Shown piece by piece: positions 17,501 to 27,100 of a stretch of DNA of 64,000 nt. Both the position numbers and the translations under genes were made by a program. Location: assembly GCA_020634755.1 (NCBI GenBank), contig JACKBC010000002.1:186001-250000 (forward strand). Reading direction: 5' to 3'. The notes below the pieces were generated by a model. That model worked only from the letters and a program-made list of their open reading frames with translations. It made no database searches and was not told where the DNA came from. Source of the stretch: Caldilineaceae bacterium (GTDB taxonomy: Bacteria > Chloroflexota > Anaerolineae > Caldilineales > Caldilineaceae). Within the stretch, counting starts at the first letter, position 1. The number at the start of each line of letters is the position of its first letter.

Positions 17501-20500
17501 ATAGGCAATGCGACCGGCGGCGTAGCTGCTACCGCTACTAGATGTTGTATACTGGTTGATAGACGATAAGTCATGGAGATGAGACAGCATGCCATGCTCT
17601 TCTCCATTAATCCCAACAAAGACACCTGTTTCGCTATTGACCAATTGTTCGGGCGCAAGCCCCGTACGTTCCAGCACCTCCCAGCTTACTTCCAGCAGCA
17701 GGCGTTGTTGTGGATCAATTTGGGCGGCTTCGCGGGGTGAAATGTCAAAAAATTGCGGGTCAAATTGATCCACAGCATTGAGAAAGGCCCCTTTCCGAAC
17801 ATACATCTTCCCGACTGTACCCAACTCAGGGTGATAATATTCGTCGATATTCCAGCGTGATTCCGGCATATCCACGACCATATCCGCCCCATTCAGCAAA
17901 AGATCCCAAAATTCTTCTGGCGTCTCTGCCCCCGGAAAGCGACAAGCCATTCCGATAATGGCAATCGGTTCATTAGCGGGATAATTAATTTGCCTCTCTG
18001 TTGGTAGTTCATCAACGGTGGAGGTGCTAAAAAACTCTTGTAGCAAATACGCGCTCAACGTGGCGATCGTTGGATACTCAAAAAAGACGGTTATCGGTAG
18101 TTCAAGCTCTAAACTCTTTTGTATTCGTTGGAAAAGTTCCGTCGACAATAATGAATCGATACCCATCTCGATAAAGCCCTGCTGTGGGTCTGGCGCTTTA
18201 GAAAGGCCGAGTACAATACTCACATGCTCATTCAGATGGGTGTGCATCAGTTGGGAACGTTCGCGTGAAGATGCTGTACGCAAACGTTCGGCGAAACTCT
18301 CACTTTTTTGTGCACCGGATGGTGGTTGCTCGTTACCAGGCTTGATAGATTGGCTGAATGATGTCGCTGCATTTACAGCCCCCGCCTGCAGCAACGGCGA
18401 AGGTCGGGTTGGCACTGATTCTACCCAGTGGCGTTCCCGTTGAAAGGGATAGGTGGGCAAAACAACTTTGCGCCGAGCTTCGGTGTGTGGCTGGTCAAAG
18501 CTATTCCAGTCTATCTCCACACCGCGTACATAGAGTTCACCCAGGCTAGCTAACAATTGTGACCATGTTTTGTCAGGGTGTAGGCTCGGCAACCAAAGGC
18601 TACTATCATTTAGCAAACACATTCTTCCCAGGCTAAGCAGAATGGGCTTGGGGCCAATCTCTAAAAAGATATCGATCTTGTTGTCGTCTAAAGTCGCCAT
18701 GCCATCGGCAAAACGCACTGCTTCGCGCACATGGCGCACCCAGTAATCAGGCGAAGCGATCTCATCCGCGACTACCGCCCCAGTTAAATTTGAAACTAGC
18801 GGGATTTCGGGTTCACGGTAGCGAATACCTCTTGCTGCTTTTGCAAACTCTTCAAGCATTGGTTCCATTAAGGGAGAGTGGAAAGCATGTGATACCGATA
18901 AGGGGCGATACCTGATCCCCTGGTTGGCAAGCTCTGTTAGGAGATCCTGCATCGCAGTAGATTCACCCGCAATAACCACACTCTGTGGACCATTGATTGC
19001 GGCTATTGAGAGCCGCTGCTTATCAAGCAGGGGTTCCACTTGCTCACGGTTTGCCAATACCGAGACCATTTTGCCATTTTGGGGCAATGCCTGCATCAGA
19101 CGGCTGCGTTCGGCGATTAGCTTGAGACCATCTTCCAACGAAAAGACACCTGCAACACAGGCCGCCACATATTCGCCAACGCTATGGCCCATCACCATGT
19201 CCGGTTCGATTCCCCATGCGCGCCACATCTGTACCAATGCATATTCAAGCGCAAAAAGTGCTGGTTGGGTATAGGCAGTCTGATCAATCTCTGGCATGTT
19301 CGTGATGCTGGACTCTGGATCGGGATACAGCAGATCCAGCAGTGGTCTATCTAATCGCGGTTGTAAGATTTGGGCACAGCGTTCTAACGCCTCACGAAAG
19401 ATCGGTTGGGTCTCATATAATTCGCGCCCCATCTGCACATATTGAGAACCTTGACCGGTAAAGAGAAAGGCGATTTTAGGCGTACGTTGATTCGCTAGCA
19501 CACGCCCTTGGGCGATGCCTGGCTGCACGTTGCCCGCTTGATACGCGGCCAGTTGCTCTTGCACCTCTTGATGCGTAGCAGCCGCCAAGGCTAACCGATG
19601 ATCAAAGTGGCGTCGTCCTATATGGGCCGTGTAGCAAATATCGGCCAAGGAGGCGTCTGATTCACTTAGAAAAGATGCGTACTGTTGAACCATTGCAACC
19701 AAAGCCTCTTTGCTTTTGGCACTCATTGTCAGCAGATGCAACGGCCGCTCATTTTCAATGGGGGGATGTTCGCGAGGCGATACTTCTTCCAATATAATGT
19801 GGGCATTGGTGCCGCTAAAGCCGAATGAGCTAATACCGGCAATCCGGCTTCCAGTCGCAGGTTCCCACGGCTGGCATTGGGTCGGAATTTCAATTGACGA
19901 GCGATCCCAATCGATATAGGGGTTGGGGGTTTTCAAGTGCAGATGCGCTGGCATTTGACCATGTTGCAACATCAAGACCGTTTTTATCAGCCCGGCCATC
20001 CCTGCACCGGCTTCCAAATGCCCAATATTGGTTTTGACAGAGCCCACCCATAGGGGCTCTGTGCGTTTACCAAAGACCGCACTCAGTGCATCAATTTCGA
20101 TGGGATCGCCCAAAGAAGTACCGGTGCCGTGGGCTTCGATATAACTCACTTCAGATGGTGCGACCTGGGCATGTTTCAAAGCTTGTCGAATGACGGCCTG
20201 TTGCGAAGAACCGCGCGGGGCTGTCAACCCGCTACTTCGCCCATCATGATTCAGCATTGAACCCCGAATCACGGCTAAAATTCGATCACCATCAGCCTGG
20301 GCGTCAGAGAGGCGCTTCAGCACGACAAAACCACAGCCTTCACCGCGTACATAGCCATTTGCGGCTGCATCAAAGGTCTTACAGCGACTATCGGGCGACA
20401 ACATGTGGGCTTTGGCTAGGCTAAGTGTAGTCTCTGGCTGTAAGATTAAATTGACGCCTCCAGCCAAGGCCAAATTACATTCGTTGTTGCGTAGGCTCTG

Positions 20501-21157
20501 GCAAGCTTGATGGACTGCCACTAGCGAGGAAGAACAGGCTGTATCTACGGCGACACAGGGGCCTGTTACACCAAGCATATAAGAAAGCCGCCCCGCCGCC
20601 ACGCCATAGGAATTCCCCGTTGCCGAATATAGATCGTTCTGGTTATTAAACTGGTTAGCCGACAACTGATCGTACTCGGTGTTGGCGATACCGATGAAAA
20701 CGCCCGTTGCGCTGTCAAAGGCAGGGATCAGCGCCGCCGACTCAAGCGCCTCCCAGCTTACTTCCAACAGCAGACGCTGTTGGGGATCCATACTCACAGC
20801 CTCACGAGCCGATATCGCAAAAAAATTGGCGTCAAAGGTATCTACGTGCTTTATAAAACCACCTTGGCGGACAGACATCTTCCCTGGCGCATCTGGATCT
20901 GGATCATAATACGCATCGTTATCCCACCGGTCTTGGGGAATATCTTCAATGGCGTCTATGCCATTGCGCAACAGTTGCCAAAATTTTTCCGGCGTATCTG
21001 CCCCGCCGGGGAAGCGGCATCCCATGCCAATAATGGCAATCGGTTCCGTCCTTTGGCGTTGGGTCGCTTCTAGTTGCGCTTTTAACGATTTTATCTGAAG
21101 AAAAGCGTCCTTCATTAACGATTTCTGGTCCATTGTTGATATCTTTACCTCTGTCAT
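14582..21157 (-). CDS. PKS module 7 (KS-AT-ACP) fused to terminal KS-AT(dead)-TE lacking an ACP
   Basis: 2191 residues. An N-terminal coiled docking region (1-37) leads to KS7 (Cys208 in DTACSSSL), malonyl AT7 (Ser659 in GHSVG, HAFH signature) and an ACP (Ser1002 in GIDSL) with no reductive domain. M7 should therefore leave a beta-ketone. A second KS follows with Cys1234 (DADCSSSL, where DTAC is usual), His1369 and His1406, so its catalytic triad is intact. The AT after it is broken. FTGQGS reads FTGEDS, the nucleophile is Gly1687 (GHGVG), and about 60 residues including the HAFH segment are deleted. The protein then runs directly into a thioesterase (Ser1992 in GYSFGG, His2166 in PGNHITM) with no second ACP. 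The start overlaps the stop of M6 (ATGA). The terminal block may gate or cyclise the finished chain, or be a decaying module. Confidence 0.95.
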   Translation of the reverse strand: MTEVKISTMDQKSLMKDAFLQIKSLKAQLEATQRQRTEPIAIIGMGCRFPGGADTPEKFWQLLRNGIDAIEDIPQDRWDNDAYYDPDPDAPGKMSVRQGGFIKHVDTFDANFFAISAREAVSMDPQQRLLLEVSWEALESAALIPAFDSATGVFIGIANTEYDQLSANQFNNQNDLYSATGNSYGVAAGRLSYMLGVTGPCVAVDTACSSSLVAVHQACQSLRNNECNLALAGGVNLILQPETTLSLAKAHMLSPDSRCKTFDAAANGYVRGEGCGFVVLKRLSDAQADGDRILAVIRGSMLNHDGRSSGLTAPRGSSQQAVIRQALKHAQVAPSEVSYIEAHGTGTSLGDPIEIDALSAVFGKRTEPLWVGSVKTNIGHLEAGAGMAGLIKTVLMLQHGQMPAHLHLKTPNPYIDWDRSSIEIPTQCQPWEPATGSRIAGISSFGFSGTNAHIILEEVSPREHPPIENERPLHLLTMSAKSKEALVAMVQQYASFLSESDASLADICYTAHIGRRHFDHRLALAAATHQEVQEQLAAYQAGNVQPGIAQGRVLANQRTPKIAFLFTGQGSQYVQMGRELYETQPIFREALERCAQILQPRLDRPLLDLLYPDPESSITNMPEIDQTAYTQPALFALEYALVQMWRAWGIEPDMVMGHSVGEYVAACVAGVFSLEDGLKLIAERSRLMQALPQNGKMVSVLANREQVEPLLDKQRLSIAAINGPQSVVIAGESTAMQDLLTELANQGIRYRPLSVSHAFHSPLMEPMLEEFAKAARGIRYREPEIPLVSNLTGAVVADEIASPDYWVRHVREAVRFADGMATLDDNKIDIFLEIGPKPILLSLGRMCLLNDSSLWLPSLHPDKTWSQLLASLGELYVRGVEIDWNSFDQPHTEARRKVVLPTYPFQRERHWVESVPTRPSPLLQAGAVNAATSFSQSIKPGNEQPPSGAQKSESFAERLRTASSRERSQLMHTHLNEHVSIVLGLSKAPDPQQGFIEMGIDSLLSTELFQRIQKSLELELPITVFFEYPTIATLSAYLLQEFFSTSTVDELPTERQINYPANEPIAIIGMACRFPGAETPEEFWDLLLNGADMVVDMPESRWNIDEYYHPELGTVGKMYVRKGAFLNAVDQFDPQFFDISPREAAQIDPQQRLLLEVSWEVLERTGLAPEQLVNSETGVFVGINGEEHGMLSHLHDLSSINQYTTSSSGSSYAAGRIAYHLGLLGPALAIDADCSSSLIATHLACQSLRLGECNLALAGGVSLMLSPIPFVALSQMQSLSFDGRCKTFDASTDGFGRGEGCGMILLKRLADAVADGDEILAVIQGSAMNNDGPSSGLIYPNRLAQEKVLRQALQNARLAPEQISYIEAHGTGATLSDPIELRALGHVYQKRETPLLIGSVKTNIGHLAAAGSIAGLMKVVLSFQHGIIPAHLHFQNPTPHVNWDAMPLQVTTTAMPWPTENPIAGVSGFGLSGTNCHMILSAPSAIEPDDSSAPENEAAIVAPTREILTLSARDNQALHDLVERYEMHLERHPAIALADLCFTANTGRNQFAQRLAVVAESIAALRQQLAAFAQSQSATPTVSAGAVDASPKRIAFLFTGEDSYYMGMGRELYETQPRFRAVLDQCNTILQSYLDVSLLDLLYGEDVTTALLGQTAYTQPAIFALEYALAELWKSWGIEPNVVMGHGVGEYVAACSAGVFSLEDGLKLIVERGRLMQSLPAEDQMVAVKASAQHIAALDHITTQIEFTTPGIAFISNITGTLVTHEVATPTYWRDHMMAAVNSVKVFDSLQEQSITHYIEIGPQPALLDMLHACLPELSEWTLLPTIRPNQEEQQLLKSLSELYIQGAPIAWDALYQDRACKHLCLPTYPFQRQRYWIDHTDHRNESSATNQNGARSTHQLHGGAFSSTLVPVQPKGSAPSLFMVSGILGSAFDFGRLAQHLGREQPFYGLRSLGMDEDTIPFTQIEEIAAHHIKSLQVVQPTGPYYLGGYSFGGKVAYEMAQQLLLLGHEISQLLILDIPVPLLRESQEAATWDDAQFVFSLVGLYNAISAQAGAEPDEGMVSYIRSQNQEDQLKFLQSRIKRAGLELTKAETRRSWQVYKANLLALSNYEPQPNGALPITLLRATESMARDMLPTEAMTQQDPTWGWQALTPKPIDVHLVPGNHITMIEEPNVQALSMQIKKLLARAQS

Positions 21158-24100
21158 AGGAGTGGCACTTCTGTAAGCTCTTGGCTCAACAATGCGGCCA
21201 TCTCCTCTTCGGATAGCAGGTCTAACTCTGTCTCTTCAACAGCATCCGCCGTATCTCGCAATGGCGCCGCTATGGCAGATTCCTCTGAAGCCGATGCTAG
21301 TTCTGTCATTTTCGAAAGTAGATGGTCAGCCAGCAAGTTGAGGGTAGAATAATCAAATAACAAGGTGGCGGGAAGTTGTTCTTCGAATGTCCGTGCTAAC
21401 TGATTGCGTAGTTCAACCGTCATCAACGAATCTAATCCCAAAGTCATCAACCCCTCGTCTGCGGGAATCTGCTCCGGCTCGCGCCAACCCATGACCTTGG
21501 CGGTTACAGTTCGCACATGTGTCATGACGATGTTGCGGCGCTTTCGCGCGGAAGCTTTCTCTAGCTGCTGGCGGATACTGAGCTGTTCCGCTACGGCACC
21601 TGAAACAGACGCGCAGTCAAAAATTTCGAAGAAGGGTGCTTTCCGACCATTGTCCGGTGCAAGAAATTGCGCCCACTCTATGGCAGCTACCGCAACCGAT
21701 GGCTCAGGCTGACTGTGGAACAGTGGGGCCATGAGATGAGCAAAGATATTCATCCCTTGTTCGGGTACAATCGCACCAAGACCTTTTGTCCCTGTAAAGC
21801 TCGTTGTCGGCATCGCGCGCCCCGTCTCTGTCGCAGAGCCAACCGAAGACCAAACACTCCACGCAATGTTTAAGCTGCGTAGATTCTGCCCAGCTCGATA
21901 GTGTGCAAAAGCATCAAGAAACGTATTGGCGGCTGCGTAGCTAGCTTGTTCTTGATTTCCAAAGAGTCCTGCCACGGATGAGAAGAACACAAAGAAATCC
22001 AGCGACATCGCCTGCGTTCGCTGATGGAGATTCCATACGCCAAGCATTTGGGGGATCAATACCTTCCGGAAATGTGTCCAATCCAGTTGCAAGAGGGCTT
22101 CATCATCCAACAGGCTTCCAACGTGCACGATGCCTCTTAAAGGATGCGCTGTGTGAATTTGGGCAAGGGCGTGGGCGACCTGTTCACACTCGGCAACATC
22201 CGCCTGCACAATGGTGATTTCGGCGCCCAATGTTCGGAGGGCCTCTAGCTTTGGCTGAACGTCGGGGTTAGGTTGGTTCTGCTCCACTAACATGAGATGG
22301 CAAGCGCCTTGCTGGATCAACCGTTCCGCCGTCAACAATCCCAATTCACCTAGCCCTGCTGTAATCAGGTACGTGCCATCTGCGCTAATCGGCCGATTAG
22401 CAGACTTTGAGTGCGCCTTGGTTTGTTCTGGAGCGCGAACCAGTCGCGCCACCAAGCGGCTCTTCTGGCGTAAGGCCACTTGTGGTTCGTGGTTTGCTGG
22501 TGATGCTGCCATGACCTCCGTATAGAGTGCTTTCCCCTGCGCTTGGGGGGACATCTGTGCGTCTAAATCAAGACAAACACAGTGGAGGTCAGGATGTTCA
22601 AGGGCGATGGTACGCCCCATGCCCCAAAGCGTGGCTTGGGCGAATCCACTGACTAAGTCGCCCTCCATGACCAATTGTGCACCTTGTGTCACAAGCCATA
22701 GATCCGGGGAGGGTGGCTGAGATTGCAGTATCGCCTGCGTGAGCAACAAAGCTGTGCCACAGCTACTTTGTAGCGTTGATTCTAAATCTGTGCTGGCTTC
22801 AATGAGGGGCGCGTCCAAACTCCACAAGTGAACAACGCGGGATGGCGCCGGTATCATCTCCAGTAAACGCTGGTAATCAGCGATTAGCAGCGGATTGATT
22901 TGGAAGACATTTTCACCCAGTTGTTTGTATTCACTCCCGGGCCAGACCAGAATCGGTTGCCCCCTTTGGGTACGCAGGCTCTCTGCTACGGATTCTCCAA
23001 CACCACCAACATCGGTAAAGAGCAGCCATTGCCCTTCCTGCTTTGCTGCTCCGGCTTGCGCAAGCATCAGTGTGTGGCTGTGCTGTGTTGATGCTTCTGG
23101 CACATGAGTCACTGCTTTGAAGCCGCTGGTGAGCAGTTGTTCTTGCCATTGCTCTGCACTCAGCAGAGGATGGTCAGGCCGAATAGCCGTATCCGTAAAG
23201 CGCCACCACTCCTCTGCCAGACCAAAGGTCAAATCGACCCACCTATGGCGGTTGGTCATTTCCAGCAGCAGCAGCAACCCATCTGGTTTGAGTAATTGCT
23301 GAATGTGGGCCAGGGTCTGACTCAAATCTTGCGTTGTGTGCAAAACATCAGATGCAATCACCATATCATATTGGTGAGGCGAGAAACCTTGCTCAATAGG
23401 TGCTTGTTCGATGTCTAAGAGTCCATATTGGATAAAGTCATACGCTGCAAATGCCTCTTCCGCCTGGACAAGGAACGCACGTTCAATATCAGTAAAGAGA
23501 TACTCCGTGCGCTCTGCCGGGAGATGGGGCAGAATAAGCTCAGTCGTGCTGCCTGTTCCAGCACCCACTTCTAAAATACGTAGCCCCTGTGCGGCCGGCA
23601 ATTCTTTAAACGCATTTTGTATGGCTTCCTGTATCAACTGGCTCATCACCGGAGCGGTCGGAGAATCCTGGTAGACTTCAGCAACCAAGCTGGCATCGCC
23701 ACCAGGAAATAGTAACTTTAGCGGGTCTTGTACACCGCGCAGCACCTCAGCTAACTTCTGGGCGCAGCGGGCAAGCAATCTCTGTGGAGCTGGCGTGTCT
23801 TCTGTGGTTATCTGGGGAATTGAGGGAATTTGCGCTTTGTGGATGACCACCCAATAAGCGCCTTCGCGCTGCACGATCCCTTCTTCGGCCAGCATTCCCA
23901 GCAGACGATCCAGTAAACGCCCATAGCGGTGGATAACGCTTAGTTGGGTCATAAGCTGCTCGGTGCGTAGGCGCAGCCCCGGCTGCCAATCAAAGCCGAG
24001 CGCATCCAAAGCTGATAGAACATAAGCAAGACTTATGGCCTCCAATTCATTCTCGCCCTGAAGTAGGCGGCTCCAATCAATGTCTGCAGTCCGTCTATGA

Positions 24101-27100
24101 AACTGTGTCGTTAACACCTCTGAAAATTGCTGGAGCGTTGGGAGATAGGTGGTCGGCAAGCCAAAGTGCGGTCGCGGTTGCCAATCGACTGTATAGAGCC
24201 ACTCTGCCCACTCCGGCATAAGATGCAGTACCTCCCGCGTGATCGTTTGTGTTTCTACGCCTGCTAATTCGGCGAGCACACGCCCATTTTCATCTAACAG
24301 GGCGATCTCCCACTGACCCTTCTCGCCCTGTTTTACATAACACCACCACATTCGTCCCTGCACCTGAGTATATAAGTGTACTGCGGCAATGACGCTTGGC
24401 AGAGCGAAGGTGTCTTGTCCTTCTTCAGATGCAAGTACGCCAATCGTCTGCAAGCAAGCATTCAGAAGCCCGGGATGCAAGACATGGCCTTCGAGCGTCC
24501 GTATTTCTTGCGGACGTTGCAGCTTCACCAAGGCTTCACCTTCGCCACACCAAATCTCTTCCATCCATTGAAAAGTTGGCCCCAGGCTAATCTGTTGCGC
24601 GGCGACAGTCTGGTAAAATGCGGAGGTATCTACCTCAGTGGTGCAGCGCTTCAGCAGATCATCAAATGGCAAGTTCTTGGTGCTACTTTGCGGCTTGATG
24701 AAGACGCGGCCCGTGGCATGTGTCAAGACATTTTCAGTGTCTAATTCGTTCTCCGCGAAGCTAATCACCTGAATTTCGGCCATTTGAGGCTCTGTCGTTG
24801 AGGATAAGATCACCTGAACGCGCCGCGCCCCTGCATCGGGGATGACGAAAGGGGTGGGGAAACGTACATCTTCTAATAGACAGTTTGACACACCGAAGTG
24901 AACCTCCACCGCAGATAGGAGCATGGCAAGGTGAACTGCCCCCGGCAAAACAGCTACATCATGAAGCCTGTAATCGCCTGCAAACGGAAAAGTCTGGATG
25001 CTGAATTCGGTTTCGAACAATGTCGCCTTGTGCAAGGGTGACTGAATCATCTTATCAAGCAGGGGGCGCACACGAGAGAGCTTTGCACTGTCCAGAACCG
25101 GTTCCAGCCAATACCGTTGGCGCTGGAAGGCATAGGTCGGCAAGGAAGCTTTGCGACGCGCCTGGTGATATGCCTGGTCAAAACTTTGCCAGTCTATGTT
25201 TACGCCATGAACATACAATTCACCAAGACTTGTCAATAGCTGTGACCATTCGCTATGAGGCCGGAGTGAAGGGAGCCAAGTAGCTTCACTTTCGGGGAGA
25301 CAAAGTTGCCCCATTCCAAGCAAAATGGGCTTGGGGCTCATCTCTATAAAGATATCAATCTGATTTTCAAACAGCGTGACAATGCCATCTGCAAAGCGCA
25401 CAGCTTCACGCACATGACGCACCCAGTAATCCGGCGAAGTCACCTGGTTGGCAGCTAGTTCACCACTTAGATTGGAGACATAGGCAATTTGGGGTGGGTG
25501 ATAGTCAATCTCCGTGGCGACCTGGGCAAAGGAGGCAAGCATGGGCTCCATCAGTGGTGAATGGAAAGCATGTGATACTGCCAAGGTTTGACATTTGATG
25601 TCCCGACTAGATAGCTCAGATACAACTGTCTGCACCGCTGCGCTCTCCCCCGAAATGACCACGCTGCGGGGGCCATTGATGGCCGCGATGGAGACCTTTT
25701 GCGCATCGAGCAGCGTTTCGACTTCTTCGCTGCTCGCTAAAATGGAGACCATCTCGCCATTTTGGGGGAGAGCCTGCATCAAGCGGCCGCGCGCCGCGAT
25801 CAGCTTGAGGCCATCTTCCAGGGAAAAGACACCTGCCACACAAGCCGCCACATATTCGCCTGCACTGTGACCCATCACTACATCTGGCTCAATGCCCCAT
25901 GAACGCCATAATTGCACCAATGCATAACTTACAGCAAAGAGGGCTGGCTGTGTATAGGCGGTCTGGTCAATATCTGCTCGTAGTTCATCAGTTTCCGGAT
26001 CGGGATAGATGATACTTAGCAATGGCTTGTCTAACAACGGCTGCAAAATTTGGTTGCAGCGGTCCAATGCTGCGCGGAAGATGGGTTGCGTTTCATATAG
26101 TTCGCGCCCCATCTGTAGATATTGGCAACCCTGGCCCGGGAAGAGAAAGGCTATCTTGGCAGCCTGATGCATATTGGAAACATAGTTTTGCGCAATACCC
26201 GAAGATATTTCACCAGCGCAATATGCGGTCAATTGCGCTTTCATCTCTTGCGTAGAAGCGGCTACCACGGCCAGCCGATGCCCAAAGTGCCTTCGCCCTG
26301 TATGGGCGGTGTAGCAAATGTCCGCAAGGGAACTATCTGTGTCATCGAGAAAGGCTTGATAACGCTGGGCGAGTTCCAGCAAAGCTTCTTCACTCTTAGC
26401 ACTCACGGTTAATAAGTGTAGAGGTCTTTCCATTGTGTTTACCGTCGGCATGCGACGGGGGGGCTCCCCCAACACAATGTGGGCGTTGGTACCGCTAAAG
26501 CCAAATGAGCTAACTCCCGCAACGCGTTGGCTGGTGGCAGGTGACCAAGGTTGAAGCTTTGTAGGAATCTCAATTGGGTAGTTTCCCCAATCGATGTAAG
26601 GGTTTGGCGTGTTGAAGTGCAAATTGGGGGGAATTTGACCATGTTGCAACATCAGGACGAGCTTAATGAGCCCAGCGATTCCCGCTGCGCCTTCCAAATG
26701 TCCAAGATTAGTCTTGACTGAGCCAACGCGTAGTGGTTCTGAGCGTTCGCCGAAAACAGCTCCCAAGGCATCAATCTCAATCGGATCGCCCAATGAAGTC
26801 CCCGTGCCATGCGCTTCTATATAGGTAACCTCTGAGGGTTTGACATTTGCATTTTTCAACGCTCTGCGAATAACAGCTTGTTGGGATGGGCCTCTTGGTG
26901 CCGTCAAGCCGCTACTGCGTCCATCCTGGTTAATCATGGAGCCGCGGATGACAGCCAAAATGTTATCTTCATCCTTGACGGCATCAGAAAGTCGCTTCAA
27001 AACAACAATGCCGCATCCTTCACCACGCACAAAGCCATTTGCTGCGGCATCAAAGGTTTTGCAACGATTATCGGGAGCCAACATATTGCCCTTGCAGAAG

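Noticed and set aside
10091..21157. Curacin-type terminal alkene formation by sulfotransferase and TE
   Set aside because: The sulfotransferases are separate proteins, there is no ACP-ST-TE fusion, and the final module leaves a ketone rather than the beta-hydroxyl needed for sulfation-elimination.
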